The position numbers were made by a program, and so were the translations under genes. The notes below the pieces were generated by a model. It was not told where the DNA came from and searched no databases. It saw only the letters and a program-made list of their open reading frames with translations. This document shows, in pieces, positions 7,872-14,906 of a stretch of 64,000 nt of DNA; positions within the stretch are counted from its first letter, which is position 1; the number at the start of each line of letters is the position of its first letter. Source of the stretch: Campylobacter concisus UNSWCS. Lineage in GTDB: Bacteria > Campylobacterota > Campylobacteria > Campylobacterales > Campylobacteraceae. The stretch covers positions 25,323 through 89,322 of the forward strand of contig NZ_ANNG01000038.1 of assembly GCF_000466685.1 (NCBI RefSeq), written 5' to 3'.

Positions 7872-9428
7872 TTAAATTTCCTCAAGCAAATAGAGCATGC
7901 TAGCTATTCTTATAGTACCTGCCACATAGCTAAATATATTTGATACAACTTTGTTTCTTTTTATCTCCTTGCCATTTGTTTCAAAAAACTTGACATCATT
8001 TTCTTTTATAAATTTTAAAGCTTTGGTTGTAATATCTTCTAAGTTATTTTTACCATCAAGTAGCAAAAATATATAATAATCAGCCAAATTCAGTTTTTCA
8101 GAAACACCAAATTTGTTTGCAAAAACAATGTCTGTCTTATCTTTATGTTTTAAAAAATACTTAACGTAATTTATTAAATTTGCCTTTAGTCTTGAATAGT
8201 TTGGAGCATACTCTATATCTTTTAATGCGTCTCTTACAAGCATTACGTTTGCTGAGTTAGTTAAAAGCCTTACAAAAGCACTATAAACCACGAGTTTATC
8301 TTCTGGCAAAATTTCTAAGATTTGAGAGAGATTAATACTTGCTGGAAACATCTTGTTAAAAACCTCACAAAGCCAAGATATATCTTGTGGCATAACATTA
8401 AATCTATCATACCATCCGTCGTCTCTTTTTATAAAATTTGCCACAACGTGAAGTTTATTTATATCACTTGGTCCTATCTGTTTTGCCTTAATGACCTCAA
8501 AAGCATTTTTATGAACGATTAGACTCTGCCTAAAAAGCTTCATATTTAAAATATCCAAAAACTGCTCACTTTGTATACGATCTGCAAAATGCACATTTTT
8601 AAAGTCATCCACAAGAGCATTTCCAAAATCAGGCACAAATACATCTTTCATATCAATATCACAAAGATAAGCTAAGTCAAATTTATCTATTTTTTCGCAA
8701 AAATCTTTAAAGTAAAATGGATCATTTATATCCTCCAAAAACTCATGCACTACATAAAAATCATCTTTGCTAAGAATATCATCTATCCAAGTGATAAGCG
8801 ACTTAATAGGCATAAATTTTTCAAATTCTTCATTATCTCTTTTTAGCAAGACCTCCTTATAAACCAAAAGCGCCTCTTTAGCGGCCTTTAGCCTCTCCTC
8901 AGTGCTATCCTTGTCCTTTGCAGCAAGCAGCATAAGATCACGTAATATATCCTTTACCTTCCAGCCAGGATAGACATTGTAAGAGATAAACGCCACGCCG
9001 TTTTGGCTTAAATTTTCTCTTACGACCCTTAAAATAGCATCTTTTACAAAGTCAGGTACCCAGCTAAAGACGCCGTGAGCGATGATGTAGTCAAATTTCT
9101 CATCACTTTTAAACTCGCAGATGTCGCCGTGAATTAGCTCTAAATTGCTTAGACCTATCTCTTTTACGATCTCTTTGCCGCGCCTTATTTGTTCGCCGCT
9201 AAGGTCGATGCCAACTACTCTTGCATCCTTGTTATTTACGGCAAATGGGATCAAATTTCCACCAAAACTGCACCCTATCTCCAAAACTTTTGCATTTTTG
9301 CAAGGCGGTGGATTGATACCAAGAAGTGTGGCGCAAGCCTCTAGTTTATAGGGCGATGACTGCGCGAATGCTGCTGATTTATATGTTAGCTCGTCGTAAG
9401 ACTTTTCGATCTTGCTATTTTTGTCCAT
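7872..9428 (-). CDS. SAM-dependent methyltransferase with regulatory domain
   Basis: A 518-aa protein. The first 180 residues form a class I methyltransferase: motif I VLEIGCSFGGNL (about 49-60), the acidic loop VVGIDLSGEQI (about 72-82), and YIIAHGVFSWVPD (about 114-126). The following region resembles the 'methyltransferase regulatory domain' found fused to such enzymes in Helicobacter and Campylobacter, and the rest is unassigned. The substrate is unknown. The coding DNA changes character: from about 8870 to 9428 (N-terminal half) it is typical for this genome, while from 7880 to about 8860 it is clearly more AT-rich, with more ATA, AAA and TTT codons. This suggests domain replacement by recombination. 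Confidence 0.8.
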   Translation of the reverse strand: MDKNSKIEKSYDELTYKSAAFAQSSPYKLEACATLLGINPPPCKNAKVLEIGCSFGGNLIPFAVNNKDARVVGIDLSGEQIRRGKEIVKEIGLSNLELIHGDICEFKSDEKFDYIIAHGVFSWVPDFVKDAILRVVRENLSQNGVAFISYNVYPGWKVKDILRDLMLLAAKDKDSTEERLKAAKEALLVYKEVLLKRDNEEFEKFMPIKSLITWIDDILSKDDFYVVHEFLEDINDPFYFKDFCEKIDKFDLAYLCDIDMKDVFVPDFGNALVDDFKNVHFADRIQSEQFLDILNMKLFRQSLIVHKNAFEVIKAKQIGPSDINKLHVVANFIKRDDGWYDRFNVMPQDISWLCEVFNKMFPASINLSQILEILPEDKLVVYSAFVRLLTNSANVMLVRDALKDIEYAPNYSRLKANLINYVKYFLKHKDKTDIVFANKFGVSEKLNLADYYIFLLLDGKNNLEDITTKALKFIKENDVKFFETNGKEIKRNKVVSNIFSYVAGTIRIASMLYLLEEI

Positions 9429-9437
9429 TTTCTATCC

Positions 9438-9935
9438 TTAGTAGTCTTCGTTTTTTATCTTCTCCAGCATATTTTTAGCGTCGTTTTCAGGTTCATCAAC
9501 GATATATGCGCGCCTTATATTGCCACCTTTTATGATAAGTGTTTGACGAAAGTAAAATTTATGCCCATTTGAAGCTGCAAATACAGGCAATTCAAGTGCG
9601 CGCTCTAGCATAAACTCGCTATCGTTTAAAAACATCACGCCAGTTGCGGTCTCTTCTTCAAATTTCTTCTGAGCCGCGATATCTTGGGAGCCAACAGCTA
9701 CTACCATAAAGCCAAGATCGTTAAATTCTTTAAGAAGTTTTTTGTAGTTTATCGCTTGCTTCGTGCAGCCTTTCATGCCAGCAGTTTTTTGCAGCTGTTC
9801 GCTTAAAAGCTCGAAGTCCTCGCCTATCTTTGGATAGATAAAAACTACGCAGTCGTGGGTCCTTGCAAAGGCTGAAAAGTCAAATTCTTTACCGTCTAAG
9901 GTCCTTAGATAGATACTTGTAGGCACTTTTATCAT
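9438..9935 (-). CDS. Peroxiredoxin-like (redoxin family) protein
   Basis: A 165-aa thioredoxin-fold protein related to the Bcp/AhpC-TSA group. The strand VVFIYPKIG (about residues 30-38) corresponds to the FYPK strand of Bcp. The expected active-site loop is lengthened by about 17 residues before KGCTKQ, which puts the candidate peroxidatic cysteine at C57 in a GCT context. A second cysteine at C29 lies in the strand. No resolving cysteine five residues on is present. It lies 9 bases upstream of the methyltransferase on the same strand. Peroxidase activity is likely but not certain. Confidence 0.7.
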   Translation of the reverse strand: MIKVPTSIYLRTLDGKEFDFSAFARTHDCVVFIYPKIGEDFELLSEQLQKTAGMKGCTKQAINYKKLLKEFNDLGFMVVAVGSQDIAAQKKFEEETATGVMFLNDSEFMLERALELPVFAASNGHKFYFRQTLIIKGGNIRRAYIVDEPENDAKNMLEKIKNEDY

Positions 9936-9971
9936 GTTTCGTCCTTTAAAAATTTTATCTATTATATATCT

Positions 9972-10649
9972 TTAAGCTTTTTTAGAATTTAAGAGATAGA
10001 CGACAAAAAGAACAAAAAAGCTGATTATTAGCATCAAAAGAGCGTAGATGTGAGCTTTGGTATAGTCAAGCATCTCAACCGCCTCAAATATCGCGATACT
10101 AGCGACCTTGCTCTCTCCTGCCACGCTGCCACCTATCATCAAAACCACGCCAAACTCGCCCATCGTATGAGCAAAACTAACAACGATCGCGGTTAGTAAA
10201 TTTGACCTGATGCTTGGCAAGATCACTCTAAAAATGGTCGTGAGCTTGCTTTTACCAAGGCTGTAGCTCGCCTCAAAAAGGCTCTTTTTTAGACTATTTA
10301 GCCCGGCATAAATGGGTCCAAACATAAATGGCAGCGAGTAGATGCAGCTTGCCACGACAAGGCCAGTGAAGTTAAAAACTAGCCTCACGCCAAAGAGCTC
10401 TTCTATAAATTTGCCAAAAAATGAGTAAGGCGAGAGAAAAATGAGCAGATAAAAGCCAAGAACGCTTGGCGGCAGCACCAAAGGCAGCGAGATGATGGAC
10501 TCTAAAAATGCCTTGCCAAAGAATTTCTTTTGCGACATAAAATAAGCAAGCCCTACGCAGAAGAAAAATAGGATAAAAGTCGTGATAAAAGAGAGTTTTA
10601 GCGAGAGCCAAAATGGCTCGAAATCAATATTTGCTAGCTCACTCATCAT
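9972..10649 (-). CDS. modB: Molybdate ABC transporter, permease
   Basis: The inner-membrane channel of the molybdate importer. The 225-aa protein has about five or six membrane segments and the EAA loop that contacts the ATPase: EASYSLGKSKLTTIFRVILPSI near residues 125-146. The FAHTMGEFGVVLMIGG segment (about 158-173) is typical of molybdate and tungstate permeases. Its ATG overlaps the modC stop codon (ATGA), and it is the last gene of the mod operon. Molybdate and tungstate specificity cannot be told apart from the permease alone, but the ModE and TOBE partners favour molybdate. Confidence 0.9.
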   Translation of the reverse strand: MMSELANIDFEPFWLSLKLSFITTFILFFFCVGLAYFMSQKKFFGKAFLESIISLPLVLPPSVLGFYLLIFLSPYSFFGKFIEELFGVRLVFNFTGLVVASCIYSLPFMFGPIYAGLNSLKKSLFEASYSLGKSKLTTIFRVILPSIRSNLLTAIVVSFAHTMGEFGVVLMIGGSVAGESKVASIAIFEAVEMLDYTKAHIYALLMLIISFFVLFVVYLLNSKKA

Positions 10650-11503
10650 GCTTTTACCAAATTTACGCCAAAAGCTTTTGTGCTAACTATGGCCGTGTCG
10701 CCAGCTCTTAGCCCACTGGCTTCTGCGCTACTTAGCACGACCTCGCAAATTTGGCGGTTAATGAGCACGCTTGCCACAAAAATGGCGTCACGCTTTTTGA
10801 TCTCCAAAACCTTAGCGTTAAATGCAAATTTCTGCGATCCAGCACTTTTTAAAAATATCTCGCTCGCACTGCCAGACCTTGAAATTTTGCCATTTTCAAG
10901 GACGAAAACCTTGCTGCAAAGCTTGTAAATTTCAGCTATGTCGTGACTTACTAAGATAACACTCATCTTAAACTCATCGTGAAGCGCTAGCAAATAGTCT
11001 TGCAGCTTCTCGCGCATAGCGTTATCTAGGGCACTTAGTGGCTCATCTAGCAGTAAAATTTCTGGCTTTCTCATCACCGCACGAGCGAGTGCCACGCGCT
11101 GCTTTTGACCGCCTGAAAGGGTGCTAATTTTCGCGTTTTTTAGGCTCTTTAGCTCGCAAATTTCAAGTAGTTTGTTTGCTAAATTTTCATCATTATTTGC
11201 AAAAAGCAAATTTTTAAAGACATTCATATTTTCAAAAAGGGCGTAGTCTTGAAACAAAAAGCCGATATTTCGCTTTTGCGGGGCTAAATTTGTCTTTTCG
11301 TCAAAAAAGATCTTATCTCCAACCTTTATCATGCCACTTTGTGGGGTTTCAAAGCCAGCGATGAGCCTTAAAATCGTAGTCTTGCCACCGCCACTTGCTC
11401 CATAAAGTGCGACAAACTCGCCACTTTCAAAGGCAAGCTCAGCCTCAAGCATAAATTTACCGCCACCGCCATTTAGCTCTTTTTTGCAAGAAATTTCTAT
11501 CAT
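10646..11503 (-). CDS. modC: Molybdate ABC transporter, ATP-binding protein
   Basis: Energises molybdate uptake. The 285-aa protein has Walker A GASGGGKTT (about residues 35-43), the Q-loop FLFQDYALF, the signature LSGGQKQRVALARA (about 129-142), Walker B ILLLDEP, D-loop SALDNAM and the switch His in ILVSHD. After residue 215 comes a short C-terminal domain of the TOBE/Mop kind (KVLEIKKRDAIFVASVL and on) that can bind oxyanion and tune activity. It starts 2 bases after the TOBE protein gene stop codon and overlaps modB by 4 bases. Confidence 0.93.
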   Translation of the reverse strand: MIEISCKKELNGGGGKFMLEAELAFESGEFVALYGASGGGKTTILRLIAGFETPQSGMIKVGDKIFFDEKTNLAPQKRNIGFLFQDYALFENMNVFKNLLFANNDENLANKLLEICELKSLKNAKISTLSGGQKQRVALARAVMRKPEILLLDEPLSALDNAMREKLQDYLLALHDEFKMSVILVSHDIAEIYKLCSKVFVLENGKISRSGSASEIFLKSAGSQKFAFNAKVLEIKKRDAIFVASVLINRQICEVVLSSAEASGLRAGDTAIVSTKAFGVNLVKA

Positions 11504-11505
11504 TT

Positions 11506-11895
11506 TTAAGCGCTTACGTGGATACTTGTTGATTTAACGTAGGCAAAAACCTGCTCGCCCATCACTAAATTTAGCCCTTTTAGAGCGTGATCCGAGATGA
11601 TGGCCTCAAAGCAAAGCTGCTCACACTTTAGGCTAACTATGCTTAAAATTTCGCCGCGAGTTATGCCAGCGACCTCGCATTTTAGCTCATTTTCAAGCGA
11701 ACTAGCCTCAAGTCTAAGCCTTGATAAGATGACGTCTGAGCTTTTGAAATTTAAGCTCACCTCATCATTTAGGGCAAATTTGCTAGCCTCATTTAAGGCT
11801 AGCATATATAAATTTGTCCCTAAATTTAGGCACTCAAGCTCAAAAAAGCTGACGTCATCTTTGGATGAAATTTGAACGATCTTTGCTCTTATCAT
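11506..11895 (-). CDS. TOBE/Mop-type molybdate-binding protein
   Basis: A 129-aa protein without an HTH or membrane segment. Its second half (about residues 65-129) has the beta-rich pattern of a TOBE/Mop molbindin domain: ELKCEVAGITRGEILSIV, then EAIISDHALKGLNLVMGEQVFAYVKSTSIHV. The first half looks like a divergent copy of the same domain. Such proteins store or buffer molybdate and related oxyanions in the cytoplasm. It sits between modA and modC, as does a similar small gene in C. jejuni, and overlaps the end of modA by 4 bases. An orphan sensor role, without DNA binding, is possible. Confidence 0.75.
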   Translation of the reverse strand: MIRAKIVQISSKDDVSFFELECLNLGTNLYMLALNEASKFALNDEVSLNFKSSDVILSRLRLEASSLENELKCEVAGITRGEILSIVSLKCEQLCFEAIISDHALKGLNLVMGEQVFAYVKSTSIHVSA

Positions 11896-12647
11896 TTAGC
11901 TGGGACGTTGTAGCCAAATTTCTTGAAAATTTCTCTTGCTTTATCGCCTAAGACAAATTCATAAAATGCCTTAGCATCAGCGTTACCATCAGCATGTTTT
12001 AAAAGCACGATGCCTTGATCGATCGGAGTGTAGAGCTCTTGAGGCACGAAGATATAGTTAGTGCCCTCTTTGTATTTTGCCATTTTCTCGCTAAAAAGCG
12101 CGCTAGCAGCGATAAATCCAACATCTGAAGCACTTAGTGCTTGAGAAAGTGTCTCAGAAATTTTTTGAGCATAGACGATGTTTTTCTCTACTTCGTCATA
12201 AATTTTTGCATTTTTAAGAGCCTCGATACTAGCCTTGCCGTAAGGTGCTGTTTCTGGATTTGCTATTGAGATCGCTTTTAAGCCGCGAACAACTTCGATG
12301 CCCTTTTTAAAGTCCACATTTCTTATAGAAAAGATAGCCACAGCGCCTTGTGCATAAACTTTTGGAGCATCCACTGCAAAGCCTGTGTCGTAGGCCTTTT
12401 GCGCAAAGCCCATATCAGCAGCCATGAAGATATCAGCTGGAGCTGAGTTTTGTATCTGCGTGACAAGGCCGCCGCTTGCGCCAAGAGTTAGGTTGATCTT
12501 AGCGTCTGGATGAAGCTTATTAAACTCTTTTATAAGCTCAGGAAACGCATAAGTCGTGTTTGCTGCGGCATAGACATTTACCTCTGCGCCAAAGGCGTTT
12601 ATAGCTAGCAACGCCGCCACACATATAAATTTAAAAACCCTTTTCAT
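11892..12647 (-). CDS. modA: Molybdate ABC transporter, periplasmic binding protein
   Basis: Captures molybdate in the periplasm and hands it to ModB. The 251-aa protein has a signal peptide (KR, hydrophobic run, INAFGAE with cleavage near residue 20). The mature protein starts with VNVYAAANTTYAFPEL and carries TLGASGGLVTQIQNSAPADIFMAAD, where the Ser and neighbouring backbone groups bind the oxyanion. It directly follows modE, with no base between the modE stop codon and the modA start, and overlaps the TOBE gene by 4 bases. A tungstate-preferring variant cannot be excluded. Confidence 0.92.
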   Translation of the reverse strand: MKRVFKFICVAALLAINAFGAEVNVYAAANTTYAFPELIKEFNKLHPDAKINLTLGASGGLVTQIQNSAPADIFMAADMGFAQKAYDTGFAVDAPKVYAQGAVAIFSIRNVDFKKGIEVVRGLKAISIANPETAPYGKASIEALKNAKIYDEVEKNIVYAQKISETLSQALSASDVGFIAASALFSEKMAKYKEGTNYIFVPQELYTPIDQGIVLLKHADGNADAKAFYEFVLGDKAREIFKKFGYNVPAK

Positions 12648-13430
12648 TTATACTCCTATTATGATTTGAGATGATTTTACTATTGCTAAAAGCGTGTCAC
12701 CAACGCCTATTTGCATATCCATTGCGCTATCTTTTGTGATGATAGCAGTTAAAGTTTGCTCATCACTTAGTTTTAGCGTGACCTCAGCATTTACAGCGCC
12801 TATTTTTGCTTCGATGACCTCGCCTTTTAGCTGGTTGCTGGTGCTTATTTTTATATCAAGATCTTTTGCAAGGATGACAGAGGGCGCTTTAAAGATGAAA
12901 ACTACCTTTTGACCCACTTTTAGACCTAAATTTTTCTCGCTCTCAACTGTTATGGTCGCTTCAAGCGTTTTGCCATTGCTTAGCTTTGCGATGATTTCAG
13001 AATTTACAGCGCCTCTGTTTATGCTAACGATCTCACATGAGAGCTGATTTCTCGCACTTAAATTCATACTCATCCTTTGTAAATTTATGATATCAACATC
13101 TTCAAAATCAACCTTTTGGCAAATTTTTTGCAAAAAGTCCTTTTGTGTCTCGAGGATAGCGTCGTAAATTTTTATCAGTTTTTTGGCATATGGGCTAAGC
13201 TCTGAGCCGCTATTTTTCTTGTTGCCATCAGCTCTTATGATGAGAGGCTTGCTACTTTTGTTGTTTATCGTATCTAAGCAGTCCCAAGCGTTTTTGTATG
13301 ATATGCCGACAACCTCAGCCGCTTTTGTGATACTTTTTGTCTCTTTTATCGCCTTAAGTAGCGCTATATGCTTTGCCAAAACCTGCGTATCTTCGCCTAG
13401 AAATAGCTCTAAATTTATATCTGCTTTCAA
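12648..13430 (-). CDS. modE: ModE-type molybdate-responsive regulator
   Basis: In ModE proteins the N-terminal winged HTH binds DNA and two C-terminal TOBE domains bind molybdate. Here the HTH is seen as LLKAIKETKSITKAAEVVGISYKNAW (about residues 21-46), and the two TOBE repeats span about 119-185 and 190-258 (LSCEIVSINRGAVNSEI and LKGEVIEAKIGAVNAEV). I start at TTG 13428-13430, because an AGAGG ribosome binding site (13439-13443) lies 8 bases ahead. An upstream ATG would add 12 hydrophobic residues with no such site. It is the first gene of the mod operon, so it may regulate itself and the transporter. Confidence 0.88.
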   Translation of the reverse strand: MKADINLELFLGEDTQVLAKHIALLKAIKETKSITKAAEVVGISYKNAWDCLDTINNKSSKPLIIRADGNKKNSGSELSPYAKKLIKIYDAILETQKDFLQKICQKVDFEDVDIINLQRMSMNLSARNQLSCEIVSINRGAVNSEIIAKLSNGKTLEATITVESEKNLGLKVGQKVVFIFKAPSVILAKDLDIKISTSNQLKGEVIEAKIGAVNAEVTLKLSDEQTLTAIITKDSAMDMQIGVGDTLLAIVKSSQIIIGV

Positions 13431-13541
13431 ATTTTTAACCTCTAAATATATAATAATAATTTGCAAAGTATATCTAATTATATTAATACAAAAGCTTAAA
13501 ATTACAAATTTTCTTTAATTTTTTGTAAAGTTTCAAGAGGA

Positions 13542-13547
13542 TAAAAT
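13542..13547 (+). promoter_or_regulatory. Candidate -10 box for mla operon
   Basis: TAAAAT preceded by GGA lies about 35 bases before the mlaA start, in the 151-base spacer shared with the divergent modE gene. The assignment is weak because TAAAAT is common in this genome. Confidence 0.35.
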
Positions 13548-13581
13548 CAAGCTGTATTTTATAAATAAATTTTAAGGTTTT

Positions 13582-14301
13582 ATGATGAAATTTTTGCTCG
13601 CTATCTTTTGTAGCCTGCTTTTAGCCTGTGCCAGTGCCGATATAAACGCAACTAATGGCAATGAAAATGATGATTTTGATGTTGAATTTGAAGCAAAAAA
13701 AGATGTTTTTGACCCGCTTAGTGGCTATAACAGAGTGATGACAAATGTAAATGACTTTATCTACGTAAACATGCTAACTCCAGTGGCAAAAGGCTACGCT
13801 TATGTCGTGCCAGCCACAGCTAGGACGATGGTTGCAAATTTCTTTGACAACCTCCTTTTCCCAGTGCGCTTTGTAAATAACCTGCTTCAGTTTAAATTTC
13901 AAAACGCTGGCGAAGAGACTTTGCGCTTTTTGGCAAACACGATAATTGGCTTTGGTGGGCTAACGGACGGGGCAAAATACTATGATCTAAAGGCTCACAA
14001 CGAAGACTTTGGACAAACCCTTGGTTACTGGGGGCTAGGAAGCGGTTTTCATATCGTTTGGCCTTTGCTTGGACCATCAAATTTAAGAGATACTGGAGGC
14101 CTAGTTGGAGACTATTTTGCTGATCCTATTAGCTACATTGATCCTATGCTTTTGTCAGCTGGCATCAAGTCATATAGGGCGTTTAACAGCTTTTCACAAG
14201 ATCCAACTGCTTATGAAAAACTAAGAAAAGATGCGATCGATCTATATCCATTTTTACGCGATGCTTACGAGCAAAGACGCGATAAACTTATCAAGGAGTA
14301 A
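13582..14301 (+). CDS. mlaA: MlaA (VacJ) family lipoprotein
   Basis: An outer-membrane lipoprotein that removes mislocalised phospholipids from the outer leaflet. The 239-aa protein has a lipoprotein signal (hydrophobic run with SLLLAC, C at about residue 16), then the family hallmarks: DPLSGYNRVMTNVNDFIY (about 48-65), FFDNLLFPVRFVNNLLQ, RFLANTIIGFGGLTDGA and DFGQTLGYWGLGSGFHIVWPLLGPSNLRD. The ATG at 13582 is followed by a second in-frame ATG; either could be used. It is the first gene of mlaA-mlaC-MMPL with 2-base spacing to the next. Confidence 0.92.
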   Translation: MMKFLLAIFCSLLLACASADINATNGNENDDFDVEFEAKKDVFDPLSGYNRVMTNVNDFIYVNMLTPVAKGYAYVVPATARTMVANFFDNLLFPVRFVNNLLQFKFQNAGEETLRFLANTIIGFGGLTDGAKYYDLKAHNEDFGQTLGYWGLGSGFHIVWPLLGPSNLRDTGGLVGDYFADPISYIDPMLLSAGIKSYRAFNSFSQDPTAYEKLRKDAIDLYPFLRDAYEQRRDKLIKE

Positions 14302-14303
14302 GT

Positions 14304-14906
14304 ATGAAAATTTTTAAAATTATAGCGGCGATTTTACTTTTAGCAACTAGCCTTTTTGCTATGTCAAAAGAGCAGATAAAGCCTGATATAGAGGCAAAGA
14401 CAACAAAGGTGATTGAAATTTTAAAAAATACAAATTTAGATAACAATGCAAAGACAAAAGAGATTTTTGCTCTGCTTGATCCACTATTTGACTATAAACA
14501 AATGGCAAAGATCAGTCTTGGCAAACGCTACAACAGCCTAAGTGCTGACGAGCAAGCTAAATTTGACGCTGCATTTGAGCAAAAGCTAAAAAGCTCATAT
14601 ATCGACAAACTTTTAGGCTACAAAGATCAAGAGATCCACATCACTGGAGAGAGTGAGCCTCAAAAAAATAGATACTGGCTCACATCAGAGCTTCTAAATG
14701 ACGGCAAAAACTATGAATTTGTCTATAAATTTTACGATGCAAAAGAGCGTGGCTGGCTCATTTATGACCTTGATATCGTTGGTGTGAGCATCATTCAAAC
14801 TTATAGAAGTCAGTTTGGCGATGTGCTAAATAATGCTGATTTTAATACGCTTTTACAAAAACTAAACGAAGCGGTTTTGCCTGATCAAAACAAAACTAAT
14901 CCTTAA
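14304..14906 (+). CDS. mlaC: MlaC-like phospholipid-binding periplasmic protein
   Basis: A 200-aa protein with a signal peptide (MKIFKIIAAILLLATSLFA) and a single MlaC/Ttg2D domain: the pattern EIFALLDPLFDYKQMAKISLGKRYNSLSADEQ followed by FEQKLKSSYIDKLLGY matches the family. MlaC carries lipid across the periplasm between MlaA and an inner-membrane machine. It lies 2 bases after mlaA, and its TAA overlaps the ATG of the MMPL gene by one base. There is no MlaFEDB ATPase complex next to it here; the neighbour is an RND transporter instead. Confidence 0.88.
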   Translation: MKIFKIIAAILLLATSLFAMSKEQIKPDIEAKTTKVIEILKNTNLDNNAKTKEIFALLDPLFDYKQMAKISLGKRYNSLSADEQAKFDAAFEQKLKSSYIDKLLGYKDQEIHITGESEPQKNRYWLTSELLNDGKNYEFVYKFYDAKERGWLIYDLDIVGVSIIQTYRSQFGDVLNNADFNTLLQKLNEAVLPDQNKTNP

